A stretch of 64,000 bases of DNA from Stachybotrys elegans (GCA_020746835.1 JAGPNK010000007.1:744001-808000); one strand, 5' to 3'; shown: positions 11,307 to 25,880, counted from the first letter of the stretch. Translations and numbers: made by a program. The notes: generated by a model from the letters alone, not told the origin.

Positions 11307-12871
11307 GCTGCTCGTTGATTACTGCTCGGACTGCGCCGGCTATCAATTGATCCTGATCCTGTGGCTGCCCTGGGTCAATCTCACGCGCGCTGGTTAGGGG
11401 CGCATGGCAGGGAGTGCATCTGGGAGTAGGTCGCGCAAAAGTGCAAGGAGCTGACGAGGATGGAGTTGAGGGATGCCAAGGTCGATAGAGCACCGTAAGG
11501 CTAAGGTCAATGAGATTCGCGTGCGCGCCAGAAGCAGCGCAAACATGGGATAGACGAGGCACGAGCCCAGGCCCTGGGGCTGGGCAGGGTTAGTTAGAGG
11601 TAGCCTGAAGCGATCATCATGGGGGGGGAAGCAGGGCGCTTGCCGGCTGTGGAAGAGCCTAGCCACCTGCTGTACAGAGACGACGGAGTATTAAGTGGCT
11701 CGTGAAGGTACTTTGGTTTTGCGCATTTATGGGCCAATGCAAAGGTATCCATCCATCCATCATCATCCCACCTGCCTCGGCTCGTGCCTGAGCAGCTTGC
11801 CACAGATATCGTCCACATCTAAACGGAGAATTTGCGTACCTCCCAGCAAAGAAGGAAAAAGAAGAATAAGAGAACAAGAAGAAGACAAGAAGAAGATAAG
11901 AAAAAGAAAAAGAAAAATCATGACAATCTGCTCGTCTACCTTTAGTAGTAGGCTATTCAGATCGGACGATACCTAGGCAGGTACCATGGACAGATCTTGC
12001 TAAATAGCAGGAACGAGCGCAACTATCTCCACACCAATCCACAAGCACCATCTTCATCATCCTCCTTTACCCTCGTTGCCTCGGTATGCCTTCAAGCATA
12101 CATGAATCTGATTAGGCAAACCGAAGCTAGCCAAGCTGTGGCGCTGTTTCGGCATCTGCAGGCTTACGACAGGCTCCAGCATGTCGAGGGCTGCTCATTC
12201 CCTCCTCATGGCGTTATCAGCGATCCTTCCCACTCACGTCCTGCGCCTCGCAAGCATCACGTACCTTTTCAGCATGTCTCCGGTGGCTAAGAGTGGCGGG
12301 CGGCAGTTGGCACCCACGAGGAGGTGGGCGTCAAATACCGAGGCCCCTGTCATGCAGCGATCAGCTTTCCCACACCGAGCTTGTCGATACATATCTGGAA
12401 ACATGGCCCGAGTCTATCGACTGCAAAAGTTATCTTTACGCCTTCTGTCAGCTCAGTTAAGGTAATAGCTCCAATCCTTCGGCACTTCATGGCGGGTCTC
12501 CAGATGACTGCCGGACCAGTTACGACTCTAAAAACCAACCGAAGCTGCCGAACCCCAGCCATCACGGCTTGATGATGCTCGTCAGGAGCCTCTCCCTGGC
12601 AAGCCAAGCCTGCAGAGTTCTTTACGGTGACGAGTGGAAGCTTCTGTTGCTTCTTCCAGCACTCGGCGGTAAGCCTCTAACCGACACAAAAACAAGATGG
12701 GTAGACAGGGGGTTCGTTCAGATCATTCGACATATTCATTCGTTCAGATTCTCGGCAAGCCCCGCCCATCACAGGGTCGAGGGCCTTGCCAATCCTTGGA
12801 TATGCCCGCTCACTGCGGGCTACCCAGCAATCATTACTAAATCTACCGCATATCGCACGCTCCTAAATCGT
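11307..12871. other. Intergenic, 1.6 kb
   Basis: This holds the 5' region of the SDR-like gene and the 3' end of the transporter gene. The only conspicuous element is the purine tract at about 11847-11918. I find no frame with coding composition and no tRNA-like B box. Confidence 0.5.
11847..11918 (+). repeat. Polypurine GAA/AAG-rich tract
   Basis: About 70 nt of almost pure A/G with GAAGAA and AAAAAG motifs. It is a low-complexity tract upstream of the SDR-like gene, and pyrimidine-rich in that gene's sense. Confidence 0.7.
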
Positions 12872-14958
<2,087 letters not shown>

Positions 14959-17503
14959 ACTGGCGGTATGTGACCTATCAGAGGTCGAGGGAGGGCGGCA
15001 GAGGGAAGGTGTTGTCGGGCGATGGTTCTCCGGGGCCGGGTAAGTTGGGTCGATGCAGGCGGCAAAGTCTCTGACCGGTTGGCGTAAGGTTGCAGAGAGA
15101 AGTCTGGGGGGATGAGACAAGGACGAGGAGATGGGGAAGGGAGTTCATATATGAACCAGGAGCAAGCGTCCAGCATTGCTGGGAATCGGCGACTCGGCCC
15201 ATCTCAGTCCCAAAGGGTATGGCAATCGGATTAGACGGGGCGGAGGACGATGATCCCCCCTCCCCATGCTGCCATGCATGGCATCCCAGAAGTGGCCTTT
15301 GCGGCTACCACAACAGGTTCGTTGTTACCCCAGCATTTCTAGCGTTACCCCGTCTCTTGGGTTGTTACCAACGGGTATCCTCTCCAATGGGCAGTCGATA
15401 TACGCACACCAGGAACCATGGGTGGAATCACCAGACCATGCGGCCCCATCCGTGCGCGCTCCTATCACAGCTCTTCTTTCTGGAGGTGGTCTGTGGAGGT
15501 GTGCAGGGAAGACAGCTTATTTTGAAGCCCACGTACTCCCTACTCGGTGCCGGTTGTGCCTTGGATTTACGCGGTGGCGCTTTTTGTCCGGGCATGGGGA
15601 ACGGGTCTTGATTCAGTCGGCGCAGCCAATTCCCATGAGTAGGACAGCAGTCTTGGAAATATATCGACTACAGGACTGAGCTCGGCTCAGACGAAGGCAT
15701 CGCGGCAGGTCGCCACTCCTCTGTCTCTCATCTTCCTGCCAACAACAGGCATTAGATTCGATGCAGGCAGCACACGCCGGGGAAGCGCAAGATAGCCCCA
15801 GGTCAGGCGATGATCAATTCCAAGGGATAGCATCCAACTCAGTCAGCCAGACGGGGTCGAGGGATTGGCTCGTTAGCAGCAATACATCGTTTCGTCTGAC
15901 CTGTCAGTGAGCACCAAGGGTCTTGGCTTATCGGTTGTGCGTGCAAGCCCAGCCTTCCAACCTCTAAAGAGCCATGGTCACGGCGGATGAATCGACTTCC
16001 ACGAATGAAGAGTTTGGATGAATAGGCGATGGAGGGCCCCATGGCTGGTGTGTAAGGTAGGGGGGTGTACTTTTGTTTTGCCCATCCGATCTGCGTACTA
16101 CGTCGTATGTCAGTTCCCCAGACCCCATCCATCACGGTGAACAATGGCTTCCCGTTGGCGTGTGGAGGATCGGACGCTTGAACTGCTAGCAAGCGCCCTT
16201 GAAGAGGGAAATGGATTCATCGCAGCCCCAGCCCGATGCCATCGCCAAGCACAGTGTCTTGTCTCTGTTTTGCGGGGATGATGAGGCGCGGGAAAAGTGC
16301 CCATGGGGTAAAGGAAGATGTGGAGGAAAGCTCCTCGCCTTGGCTCCTTAGGCCTCAGCTCTGCCGTCTGGGCGCTGGCGGGACTTTTAGTCCGAGTAAA
16401 TCTCCACTACTAACTTACAAGGGGAAAATAGCCGTGTGGGGAGAACGACTACGTGCGTGACAGCTCCTCTCCATCAAGATGATGGATCATGATGACGCTG
16501 ATGGTGCAAAGTCATGCTGCATGGCTCGGAGATTGTGAGGATTGCACTGAAGGCCAATAATCCCGACGCGTACACATTTGCATCCATTCTGCTTCTTGGT
16601 TCGTCCGTTTATCCTGCGTGCTTCCCGTATATCACATTGCTCATCCATCCATCCTCCATCCCCAATGCTACCACCCTCATGCACCTCAATCAATTTGAGT
16701 CTTTTAAAGCTTGCCAAAGCTGATGAAGCAAGCAAACAATCAAGAAAATCAAACCCGCCATCAACTCTATGCGCCTCGGCCGTAAGGAAGGATATTGCGT
16801 CCGTCCCCTTGAACCTCGCTTCCCTTTTTTTTATCATTTGTCATTTCACCGCAACCCCCCAACCTCCAATCCGGTCTTTCATGGTGGCGATCGAAACTTT
16901 GCCTAAATCGCCCCTTGCCCTGCACTCCTCGTGGGTTTTTTCCCGGAGACCTCCAACACCCCCCTTCCCCTGGCGTTCACACAGCCCTCTGACTGGTGGA
17001 ATTTTGCCTCTGCAGAGGACGAGCCAGCCATGGGTAAAATGCATCCCACATAACGATGTCAAGACAAAACACCTAACCTATGCCTCCCTACGCTACGTCG
17101 TGCACTAGCGGGATCTCATCGTGCGCAGCTTCGCAAGCCCCATCTCAACTCAGGCATGGGGGGGGTGATCTACCTGCGTGTTTCTGTTTCGGTGATTCAT
17201 ACCGAGGTGCATTAGCGATGAGGCACGGCCGTTCGTTTGTCTGGGGTAGAAAGCTATCGTGGGGATGACCAAGGCAAGGCTCCATGGGGTCTGTCTCAAG
17301 GGGGTCTTCCCCGTGCCACGGTTTCTTTTCTTCTGTAGACTATCGAACGCATGGTGGAAGGGTCGACAGATAGATCTTGTGATGAATGTGGGACGTATCA
17401 TGATGCAATTCTTCCTCAGCTCGTAGTTTATTGCCAAGCTACATCTAGACTCTTTCTCCATTCAGCTGCAACAATTTCTCCGTCTCGTCCAAGAGGTCTT
17501 CTT
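14959..17503. other. Long intergenic region, 2.5 kb
   Basis: This lies upstream of the transporter and downstream of the DUF2264 gene. It contains CT-rich stretches and a G-run near 17157-17166. None of the open frames has domain-like or codon-biased content. The length suggests an extended transporter promoter or an unannotated non-coding transcript. Confidence 0.45.
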
Positions 17504-19785
17504 TCACGAGCTCATCTCATCTGCCAGCCACGCCGGCACTGCAGGCGGCGCATCCCAGCCATCGAGGTATGACTCCTTGGCTACGCCCTCGCCCGACGGC
17601 TTGGCGTAGATTCCCGTCACGTACCAGACAGTCTCGCCCTTGGAGATGGTGTGCTGCAGAGTCGGTATCGTCGTCCGGCTCTCGATCAGGTTCGAGTTGG
17701 GGTCGGCGTTGACCAGCATCGCCTGACGTTTCGTCTCCGGCTCTAGCGCCTTGATGCCAACTGCGCCCGCGGACACGGCAAAGGCGCCTGTGCTGCCTGC
17801 TGCCCATCCCGCCGGCGTCGCGAGGTCGTAGTTGCCCACGATGATGGGCGACGTGCCCTCGCACTTGGTCGTGTCGTATGCCTCTAGGTACCGCCCATTC
17901 TCCGCGTTCACGTTCCGGATTGCAAAGGACCCATCCGCCGTCATGACCTCGCGACCACTCTCGATTCGATGGGCCCGGATATGCCAGTTGGGCGTGGCCT
18001 CCTCTGGCGGCACGAGCACCGTCTTGATCTTGACGTCGGGGAACGGACGCCAGACCGACACGAGCACCGGCTTCTCGTCACGCTGCTCAATCGCGGCGTA
18101 CTCGCAAAGCCTTCTCGTCTTCCAGTACTCCCCTCCGTCGTCGGACAGGCCCAATTGCGATGCCAACGCATACTGCTCGAGCGAGAATAGACCCGGCGGC
18201 ACCGAGTATCCATATGCGCTGGAGTAGGCGAATCCACCATACTTGGCGTGTGTTCCCTTCATGGGGTAGCTGCAGGCTTGCCCAGAAGAGAGAAGCATAC
18301 AATGTCCACCAAGGTAGCTATTGAAGCGTCAGTGCCAGCTTGTTCGTGCTCAATTTCTCCTCTTACCTCATAATGTGCCCTGGGTGCTTAAGGGCTTTGA
18401 TCTTGGGGAAGGCATCTCCTGGCAACTCCTCCTTGGAAGTCCAGAATGGGTGGCTGTCGGGTGCTGCCAGGCAGACGAATGCCAGACAAGCCCAATACTG
18501 CAGAGAGATCAGCCGATTGTTGCGATAGGGGCACAATCTTAACATACAGGACTGCCTGGACTGTTGTAGTTCTCGGTTATCTGTTCCTGTTAGCGAGCGT
18601 CATCTGTTAATTATGTGGCAATACGCACGTACATGCTCGGATAAGAGTATCCGAGCGACAAGGTACCACTCGGTGTCCACATGGCATTCTGCGTCTGCCA
18701 CCAACGCAGGTTCCGCAGCACGATTCCCTTAACCATACCCCAGGTTAGGGGCGCCGGGAGCTCGACATCGGCAAAGGCCAGCGTGCTCCAGAAGGATACC
18801 ATGGCAAAGCGGTATCCAACGCTCCGGCCGTACGGAATAGCTCGTCCTTCGTCGTCCCAGTAGTGCACCAGATCCAGGGCCATCTGCTGTGCTCGCTTCT
18901 TGAACTCGGCGGCTCGTTCAGGGTCGTCATCTCCGGCAATCTTGGCGTACATCAGCTGCAAGATTTGAATCGCAAAACTAGAAGAGTAGTAGTCCATTTC
19001 TTGGCCAGGTTAGTGAGCCTCACCAAGCCGTGCATGGTGTTTGTGGTTAAACGTACGGTGAATCCCTTCTGGTCCATCGTTGGACCATCCATCGCCACGG
19101 TAAAAGGTGTTGAGGTGCTCGATATCCTTGTCCAGGCGTTCTTGCGAGTACTTGCCGCCATTCTTCTTCAAGCCGAGGTTGGCAAATACACGGAACCATA
19201 GCCAGTTTGTGTTGGGCATGCTGTACAGGAACCGTTAGCCAGGTCCGAGTTCAAGAGCCATGTGCTCACTTCTTCTCGTTAATGGAGTTACCCAGCCAAG
19301 CTTCTACGTTGGCCCTTTCTTTCTCGGAGAAGTTGTTCCAGAAATCGGGAGCTATCGCAAGAGAAAAGCCTGATAATTCGTTAATATCCCATAGGATCTA
19401 CCATGGTAGCGCAACCCATACCGAGGGGGCACATTTCCACCATTCTCTGGTCATTGTCACGCGGGTATCCCCAGTATTCAGGGTTCTCGGGATCGGTGCC
19501 GGACTTGATTCCTTGAATCCACCACTCGGCTCCGTGAAACTCGCCGCCTCCGGCTAGCAGACAGGAAAGTCCCCATAGAGGCCTGCAGATGCCCTCAACC
19601 TCTGAGGCAGCCTGATCGAAGCGCACCGCCGTGGCACCAGGGCAGTTGACGCGAGCCTTTTGGGGAGAAAAGAAGGGCTCCAAGGGGTCGAGAACAGTGC
19701 GTAGCAGTTCTTGAACGGACGCACGGTCGGAGATGTTCACCTTGGAGAAAGGGTGAACATCGTCGTAGCCCAGGCAGAGACGCAT
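17504..19785 (-). CDS. DUF2264-domain protein (glycosidase-like)
   Basis: The exons are 19785-19422, 19369-19270, 19220-19057, 18999-18629, 18580-18548, 18497-18367 and 18317-17504; all junctions keep frame and give 658 residues. The N-terminal half carries family blocks [38 protein letters not shown] and TNWLWFRVF, then a helical region through [19 protein letters not shown] and GRSVGYRFA. The C-terminal half (from about residue 390) is beta-rich. This matches PF10022, an alpha-barrel family which, from memory, overlaps CAZy GH154 where a beta-glucuronidase was described. No signal peptide is visible, so the protein is probably intracellular. The ATG is preceded by an in-frame stop. The same-strand neighbour is a sugar porter, hinting at uptake and breakdown of one glycan-derived substrate. 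Confidence 0.85.
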
Positions 19786-20617
19786 GGCGTTGAACTTGGC
19801 GGAAAGTCAGGATGCTCTGAGTCTAGTATTCAAGAAGGCTTGGAGGCACAGCATTGCCAGAGGGCGTCACCGCGTACATATATAAATAATCAGACCATAC
19901 CCCCAAAACGGCCCCGTTGCGTCTCCATATTGGCTTCCCCAAGGAGAGGCGTGCGTCCACGGATGAGCCCAAGGTGGGGGATCATCAATACCACCTTAGC
20001 CTCATGGGCCATGGATGGACTGGATGGATGTGAGGGGCGAGTGGGCATGCACGTCACCCAAGGCTCGTCGGTTGATGGCCACTGCTGCCAACACCCAAAG
20101 CCGCCGGTAAATTGCCGCCCGTTATGATCGGCTCCCGGCTGTTCGGTTCATCATGCTACCCGTCACAAGGTGGGCGCGCTCAAGTCTGTCCGTATTCGTC
20201 AGATGATGCACACGGGCGGCGCAGCTTAAGTGGTACAGAGGCCTGTTGCGGGTTTTAATGTATATTATTGAGAGAATATTGCCATGTTGCCTCGCTGATA
20301 TATTTTCGCTCTGCTCTAATGGCGGTTTGGAAACAGATCCAGAGCTCCTTCCGTGGGGAGCTGCATGGGAGGCAGCGATCTGGCGGGGCAACATCCAACG
20401 CGCACTTTGAGTCATTCCATTGCACTTACCCTGCACAACAACCTCATCCAGCGGCCACCTTGAATCCTCTTCGTCACGCTCTCTTCCATTATTTACTTGA
20501 CTCGCTTTGCATGGACTGGAGAGCATATTCCATCCCCTTTCTTGATTCATTGATTGTGGGTATTCTTTCACCTGCGCCAACGTGTCAGGACTATCAGAAC
20601 AAATAAACAACAGCTGT
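19786..20617. other. Divergent intergenic region between the DUF2264 and ASXH genes
   Basis: Head-to-head 5' regions, with a TATA-like element on the DUF2264 side. The ASXH side has a CT-rich leader just before the first ATG. No gene is seen. Confidence 0.5.
19876..19887 (-). promoter_or_regulatory. AT-rich TATA-like element upstream of the DUF2264 gene
   Basis: The plus-strand sequence acatatataaat lies about 95 nt upstream of the DUF2264 start codon and contains a TATTTATATA motif on the sense strand. This is a position-based inference only. Confidence 0.4.
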
Positions 20618-21393
20618 ATGCAACCCTGCAGTAATATGACGGGGCCCAAAGAAGAAACAAACAATCCGGACTCGGGGCCCATGGAGGACGTGGCGTCGAC
20701 ATCCGAAGACGTTCCCATGATTACCGTTTCGGCACCTACACCTCCCAGCCGGGTTTACTCGCCGTCGCTATCTCCAAAGTCTCTTCCCATGCTAAACTCC
20801 CCGTGCTCCCCACCCAAGATGGCCGCAGAACCGAGCCAAACACGGGTCCGCCTGGTCACGGCCAAGCTTTCGAAGCCAAAAGGAAGAACAGGGACGAATA
20901 AGAAAAAGTCCAAGTGGAACTCCGAAAACATACTGATCGACCCAAAATCCCCCTCGCAACGTGCGATCTCAGAGTTAGTAGCCATGAAACCGTCCACCTT
21001 CAAGCCATCTATTAACCTTCTTCTCAGGACGTTCTCTCCCACCCCAAGGCATGGGAGGTCCTTGACGAGGACGAAAAGGCTGAGATCCTCGCCCTGCTCC
21101 CAGAGAAGAGCTACATCACGCGGGAAAATGGCCAGGAGGCTCCCAACATCAACTTGCTGCGCTGCGACGATGGGTTTCGGCACGACTGCGCCTACTACAC
21201 CAACAATATCCTCGAGGGGCGCCATGATCCGGAGTGGCTTGCGTCGGCGTGGGCGGCGCACGAGAGACGCATGGCGGGCGAGTACAACGACTACCTGGAC
21301 AGGAAGTTTGAGGAGAACTGGGGAGTCTCGCTGGACAAGAGAGGTAATGGGACTTCGAGTCAGACAGAAAACAATACCCAAGCAATGGACTAG
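20618..21393 (+). CDS. ASXH/DEUBAD-type domain protein
   Basis: Two exons (20618-20977 and 21028-21393) give 241 residues. The 50-nt intron has donor GTAGCC, an ATTAAC branch site and acceptor CTCAG. Residues 1-100 are Ser/Pro-rich and disordered, followed by basic KPKGRTGTNKKKSKW. From about residue 105 the Asx-homology pattern appears: ENILIDPKSP, LSHPKAWEVLDEDEKAEILALLP, then LEGRHDPEWLASAWAAHERRMAGEYNDYL. In animal ASXL proteins this module binds BAP1 to form the H2A deubiquitinase; fungal members are mostly uncharacterised. Another donor (GAG|GTAATG at 21343) could splice to a short alternative C-terminus. The ATG at 20636 is an alternative start. Confidence 0.75.
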
Positions 21394-21900
21394 GAGTACA
21401 CCAAGGAGGGCAAGGAAGACTCCTTCGCTTGCCCGTGTAGTTAGGGAGCCGCGTCATGACGTTACCTTCACCGGAGGCATACATACATAATTAGAGCTGA
21501 GCTCGTTATGAAGCCGAGCTAGAACGTACGAGACTGTTTTCCTATCTTCATTTATGAACCATGCGTCTGCTTCTGTCATTAAATTAATTCCTACAGAACC
21601 CCACCTTGCTAAATTCAACCACCCGAAAAACGGCTACCTTCGTCTTCGATCAATCCTACTACCCTCAGGTGGATATGGTCTTGTAGGTGGAAGTTCAGTG
21701 GAGGCCGTCATCATCTTTCCCCCACGTATGGACCAAGTTAACCCCACCATCAAACTATCGACCATCCCACCAAATCTTCAAGCACATGCATTGAAAAAGA
21801 TACTCACCACCAGACAATACTACCACCTTTCGCCAGCAAACAGCGGCATATCTCACACAATAAAGACGCCGCCGCTGTGCGGTCTAGCCCATTCTCAAAA
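21394..21900. other. Intergenic: ASXH 3' end and Elp5 5' region
   Basis: A moderately AT-rich spacer between two same-strand genes. I see no coding frame of note. Confidence 0.5.
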
Positions 21901-23042
21901 ATGGCACCCTCCAACACCACCCACAGCCGCTCCCACAGCCTCCTCCTCCTTCAGAAACTCCTCAACCTGCGCGACGGCGCCAGCCCCTTGACATTAATCC
22001 TAGACAACCTCGAGCAGCCCGCCAAACCTGTATTATCCGAATTCATTACCAGAGCCAGGGTACCACATAATGCCCTCCCCCTATCAGTGCCGACAACATT
22101 GCTGACGCGAGGCGCATGCAGGTCGCAAAGGCAAAGACGGTGTTTCTGTCCTTCACGACACTCAAGAAGCCGCGCGATGTGGACGCCTTTGTGCAAGCCG
22201 CGGGGAAGGACTTGAAAGCTGTAAGGGCAGCTCTGCTGGCTCACTACCCACCGGCTACGACGGCCAACCCAAGGGATAAGTCAGCACAGCGTGAGTCAAG
22301 CCCGCCCGCCGCGTGTGCTGCTGCACGTCACTTACACAGCGCAGGCGTCGTCGTCATCCTCGACTCTCTGAATGCGCTTGCTTCATCAGCGCCGCAGTCA
22401 CTCGCCATCTTCCTCTCCAGTCTCATCACACCCTCAGTGTCCATAGTCTCAGTCTACCACACGGATGTCCCCGTCATCCTACCCAAGACGTTCAACGAAT
22501 ATGAGCCGCACCCCTTCACCATACTATGTCACCTATCCACGGCCATTCTCAAGCTATCGAATCTGCAGCAGGAGATTGAGCGGCAAAAGGCCCGGAACCG
22601 CAGCGTCGTAGAGCCAGAATGGGGGCTGCGCGAGGACAGAGAAGGCGTGCTCGTCGGCCTACGGAATACGGGAAGCCTGCAAGACAGGCGAGGCGTCGTC
22701 ATCAGCATGGAGCTGCGCAGGCGGAGCGGCCGCGCCGTGACGGAGAAATTCGTGCTGCTCCCTTCAGCACCCTCGGCGCAGTCATCGCCGGGCAGGCTGC
22801 TGCTGCTATCGGATCACGCCATGTTTGCCGCGCCGGCGGCCGACGACCAAGACGGAGCTGGCGAGGAGCAGCCAGAGAGCACATTCAACCTCGGCCTCAC
22901 GGAGAAGCAGCGCAAGGATCGGGAAGGCATTGTGCTTCCTTACTTTGACGCGCAGACGGATATCGGTGCAGGCGAAGGCGGGAGGATATTGTACGAGATG
23001 GGGAGGGAAGACGACTTTGACGACGAGGAAGATGAGATTTAA
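21901..23042 (+). CDS. ELP5: Elongator complex subunit Elp5 (Iki1)
   Basis: Three exons (21901-22059, 22122-22290 and 22345-23042) give 341 residues. The second intron (54 nt, GTGAGT..GCGCAG) lies in a stretch that could be read through, but splicing joins SAQR to VVVILDSLNAL and removes an Ala/Pro/His-rich insert. Elp5 is part of the RecA-like Elp4-Elp5-Elp6 ring of Elongator, which supports U34 wobble modification of cytosolic tRNAs. Visible landmarks are LTLILDNLEQPA near the N-terminus, VVVILDSLN as a RecA core strand, SIVSVYHTDVP, and the C-terminal LTEKQRKDREGIVLPYFDAQ followed by GGRILYEMGREDDFDDEEDE. The acidic end is typical of fungal Elp5. Confidence 0.9.
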
Positions 23043-23590
23043 ATGGCGACCCAAACGATCATCATGCCATGCCCTGCAGTCCTAATACGCGCCCGGGTGA
23101 ACCTCCTACACTCCATGTTGGAATTGTAATCGTGAAGAGGCAAGGCTGAAGTTGAGCGCAGCCACATCCACTGTGGCTCCCCTCCCAGAGGCACCATGAT
23201 TGGTTAGCCTTAACTCTTACCCCCCCCCTAGCAACTCCATCCACACCAAGACAACCAGAGCTAAGGGGGGAGGGAACCTGCTGCTTCTCAAACCAAGCCG
23301 ACGTTTCTGCCACTTGACAACCCTATCTCCACGACACCCATATACTAAGCCCCTCTCGTGTTGGGGAAGCATCCGCCTGATTGTCTTTTTTAGGTTGCCT
23401 GGCTTGGGAAAGAAAGAAGAGGCACGAAAAAAAACATCAACTCTATCCGCGGGCCTTGCCTTGTTGCCACGTTGTGGCCAGCAAAGCTAGACTTATATAC
23501 ACCCTCCTTCTCCCACGCTTCCCATAATCGGACCATCGCTGGCTCTTCGACCGTCCTCGTTATACTCTCACACACCCACAACCGCACAAC
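23043..23590. other. Intergenic: Elp5 3' end and Sec22 promoter
   Basis: A spacer between tandem genes with CT-rich sequence just before the SEC22 start, including a C-run near 23220-23228. No gene is seen. Confidence 0.5.
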
Positions 23591-24367
23591 ATGATCCGCT
23601 CGACGCAAATATCCAGGCTAGACGGTACAAACACCACGCAAACGCTTCCCCCTTCTTTGCTCGCCGTCTCCCTAACATGTGACAGGCCTTATGCTATGCG
23701 CCTCCGTCGACGATGAACAGGTCAGCCCGCCTCCTCACCTCCTGACGCACCGAAGAACCCCCCATTGACAAATGCTCCACGCGCACAGTCCGAAGCCGCC
23801 CTCGCCGAGGTCAAGGGCCAGGTCCGCCAGGTCCTCCGCAAGCTGACGCGCAACGCCGAGGCCCAAGCCAGCATCGACTGCGGCGCCTACACCCTGCACT
23901 ACCTCATCGACAGCGACGTCGTCTTCCTCTGCATCTGCGAGGGCTCCTACCCGCGCAAGCTCGCCTTCACGTACCTCTCGGACCTCGCCCGCGAGTTCAC
24001 CACGACGTACCCCGCGCACCAGGTCCACAGCCCTTCCCTCCGCCCCTACGCCTTCATGGAGTTTGACAACTTCATCGCAAAGACGAAGACGACGTACGCC
24101 GACGCCCGCGCCTCCCAGAACCTCGACAAGCTCAACGACGAGCTCCGCGACGTCACAAAGGTCATGACCAAGAACATCGAGGATCTGCTCTACCGTGGCG
24201 ACAGCCTGGAGCGCATGGGCGAGATGAGCAGCCGCCTGCGCGACGACAGCAAAAAGTACCGCCGCGCCGCCGTCCGCATCAATTGGGAGCTGCTCCTTAA
24301 GCAGTACGGACCCTTTGCTGGGCTGGGGCTGTTCATCTTGATTTTCATCATCTGGCGGTTTTTCTAA
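23591..24367 (+). CDS. SEC22: R-SNARE Sec22
   Basis: Three exons (23591-23624, 23686-23720 and 23789-24367) give 215 residues, the usual Sec22 length. The first two coding exons are only 34 and 35 nt and together encode MIRSTQISRLDG and LMLCASVDDEQ, the start of the longin domain. Residues 1-120 form the longin fold. The SNARE helix (about 130-190) holds the central-layer Arg159 in LLYRGDSLERM. A single C-terminal anchor (about 194-214, ending IIWRFF) gives a tail-anchored topology. Sec22 acts in ER-Golgi fusion in both directions and in ER contact sites. The gene is convergent with the zinc-finger gene. Confidence 0.95.
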
Positions 24368-24684
24368 GGCATGGGAGGCAGCGAGAGCGAGAGGCAAACG
24401 GGTACTTTCAACTAAGCGAGGCGCGGATATGGGTGTCCCGGGACTGGCAGACGAATCTAGGTTGCTCACGAATGAAGGAGCAACAGAGGCACGGCAGTTC
24501 TGGCTGGTCTTGTATATATATTATGGCTAGAAATTGTGTCATTAAATCCATGTCATTATTCTTGGCAGTTCATTTACGCTTCATGAGTTATGGGAGAAGT
24601 GACCGTCCCGCTGGATGCTCGCTATCCTTGCCCCTCCTTTGTGCAATGCTGCTTGGCCTGTGTCGGTTCATCCTTGCCCGACTG
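24368..24684. other. Convergent spacer, Sec22 and zinc-finger gene
   Basis: Tail-to-tail 3' regions. The Sec22 side is AT-richer (about 24510-24590), consistent with 3' processing signals. No gene is seen. Confidence 0.5.
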
Positions 24685-25880
24685 CTACATGACCGAGCAG
24701 GAATTGGTGCCCGATGCATCCTTCGCAACCGCCGTGGTCCCTGCTGTTGGGGGTACTGTCGTTGGCGGATGCTCCCATTCCAAGTGCTCCTGTAACGCGG
24801 CCACATCGTCAAACTCGCCATCGGGGCGGTAGGGATCCTCGTCGTCGTCTTCGTCTTGTGGGCGACATCCTTCCTCCTCGCATATGGGACATATTATCCT
24901 TGCTTGCCAGTCTCGGTGAATCGGCGCGATGTGGTTGGCGATGGCAAACGGCGCATATACAATCTGCTTCTCTTGCCCGTTTGTCCTTGCTATGCTCGAG
25001 GCTTGCCAAAATAATGTGTTGCTCCGTTGTGGTTGAGGGGATACCTCCTCGACGGTGCCAGGTGGTGCGGATCGTGCGGCTGGCATGCTGTCCAGGTCCT
25101 CCCACATCAGATGACCGTCGCAGTAGTTGCATATGAATGCAATGTCGCATTCTCCAAAACGCTCAAATACGCCCACGCGCTTGCATGCCATGATCTCCTG
25201 AAGATGCCTCCTCCGAAGCTCTTCGTCGGTGATTTCACTCGTGGTATTGGACCATGACCGCTGTACCCGGTGGACTAGCCATGCGCCCAGGCATCTTGAA
25301 GTTCCCTCCTGCTCGGAAGCGTGTATTCGTCTCGCGGCGCGGCACTGTGCTCGATGTAGTTGTTTCTGTAATGATTTCGTCTCGCGCACCCAGACGGGGT
25401 TGATAGGTCCTCCGGTTCGAGCCCAATCCTTCAGGGTGTTTACGTGCAGCTGGAATTTACTGCAGAGTGCTTTCAATTCCTCAATAGAGTCGTCTGGAAG
25501 TGGTAGGCGTTAGCACACAGGGTTTATCCTTATCTTGTCTGACAGAGACGTCTTATCGTTGGTAGGAACCACGCTTCCCAAACGGGACAAACCCAAAGAG
25601 AGGAGGAGGCGAAGCGAAGCGAGGCGAGGAACTGATGGGATGGAATGCGTCGGGCCTTACATTTGCGGTCATGTTCGTAGTGGAACTGGCCGTTGACCAA
25701 CGGCGACAGCTCCTGAAAGTCCTTCTTGGCCTCGTCGAGGACTTCCTGCAGGGCGCGGGCCTGCTCGTGCTCGTCCGGCCCCCACTGGCGCTTGTCGGCG
25801 AAGCTGAGGATGCGAAGTCCCTCCGAGACCAGGTTCGCGATGGCTGCTAGCAGAGTGCCCACGGTTTCGGGGCGGCTCAT
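24685..25880 (-). CDS. Zinc-finger protein with C-terminal CaaX box, function unknown
   Basis: Two exons (25880-25661 and 25493-24685) give 342 residues. The 167-nt intron starts GTAAGG and ends TTCCAG. The N-terminal 130 residues are helical and charged (VLDEAKKDFQELSPLV, YDSIEELKALCSKF), possibly coiled. Cys195/Cys198 sit in FICNYCDGHLMW, and Cys275/Cys278 in ICPICEEEGC are followed by HLEWEH, a C2H2-like arrangement split by an acidic Asp/Glu stretch. The last four residues are CSVM, a CaaX box whose Met favours farnesylation. No family name is recognised. It may be a membrane-tethered zinc protein rather than a transcription factor. Confidence 0.8.

Noticed and set aside
16578..17108. 176-codon plus-strand frame in the transporter upstream region
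   Set aside because: Ser/Pro/Leu low complexity without codon bias or domain.
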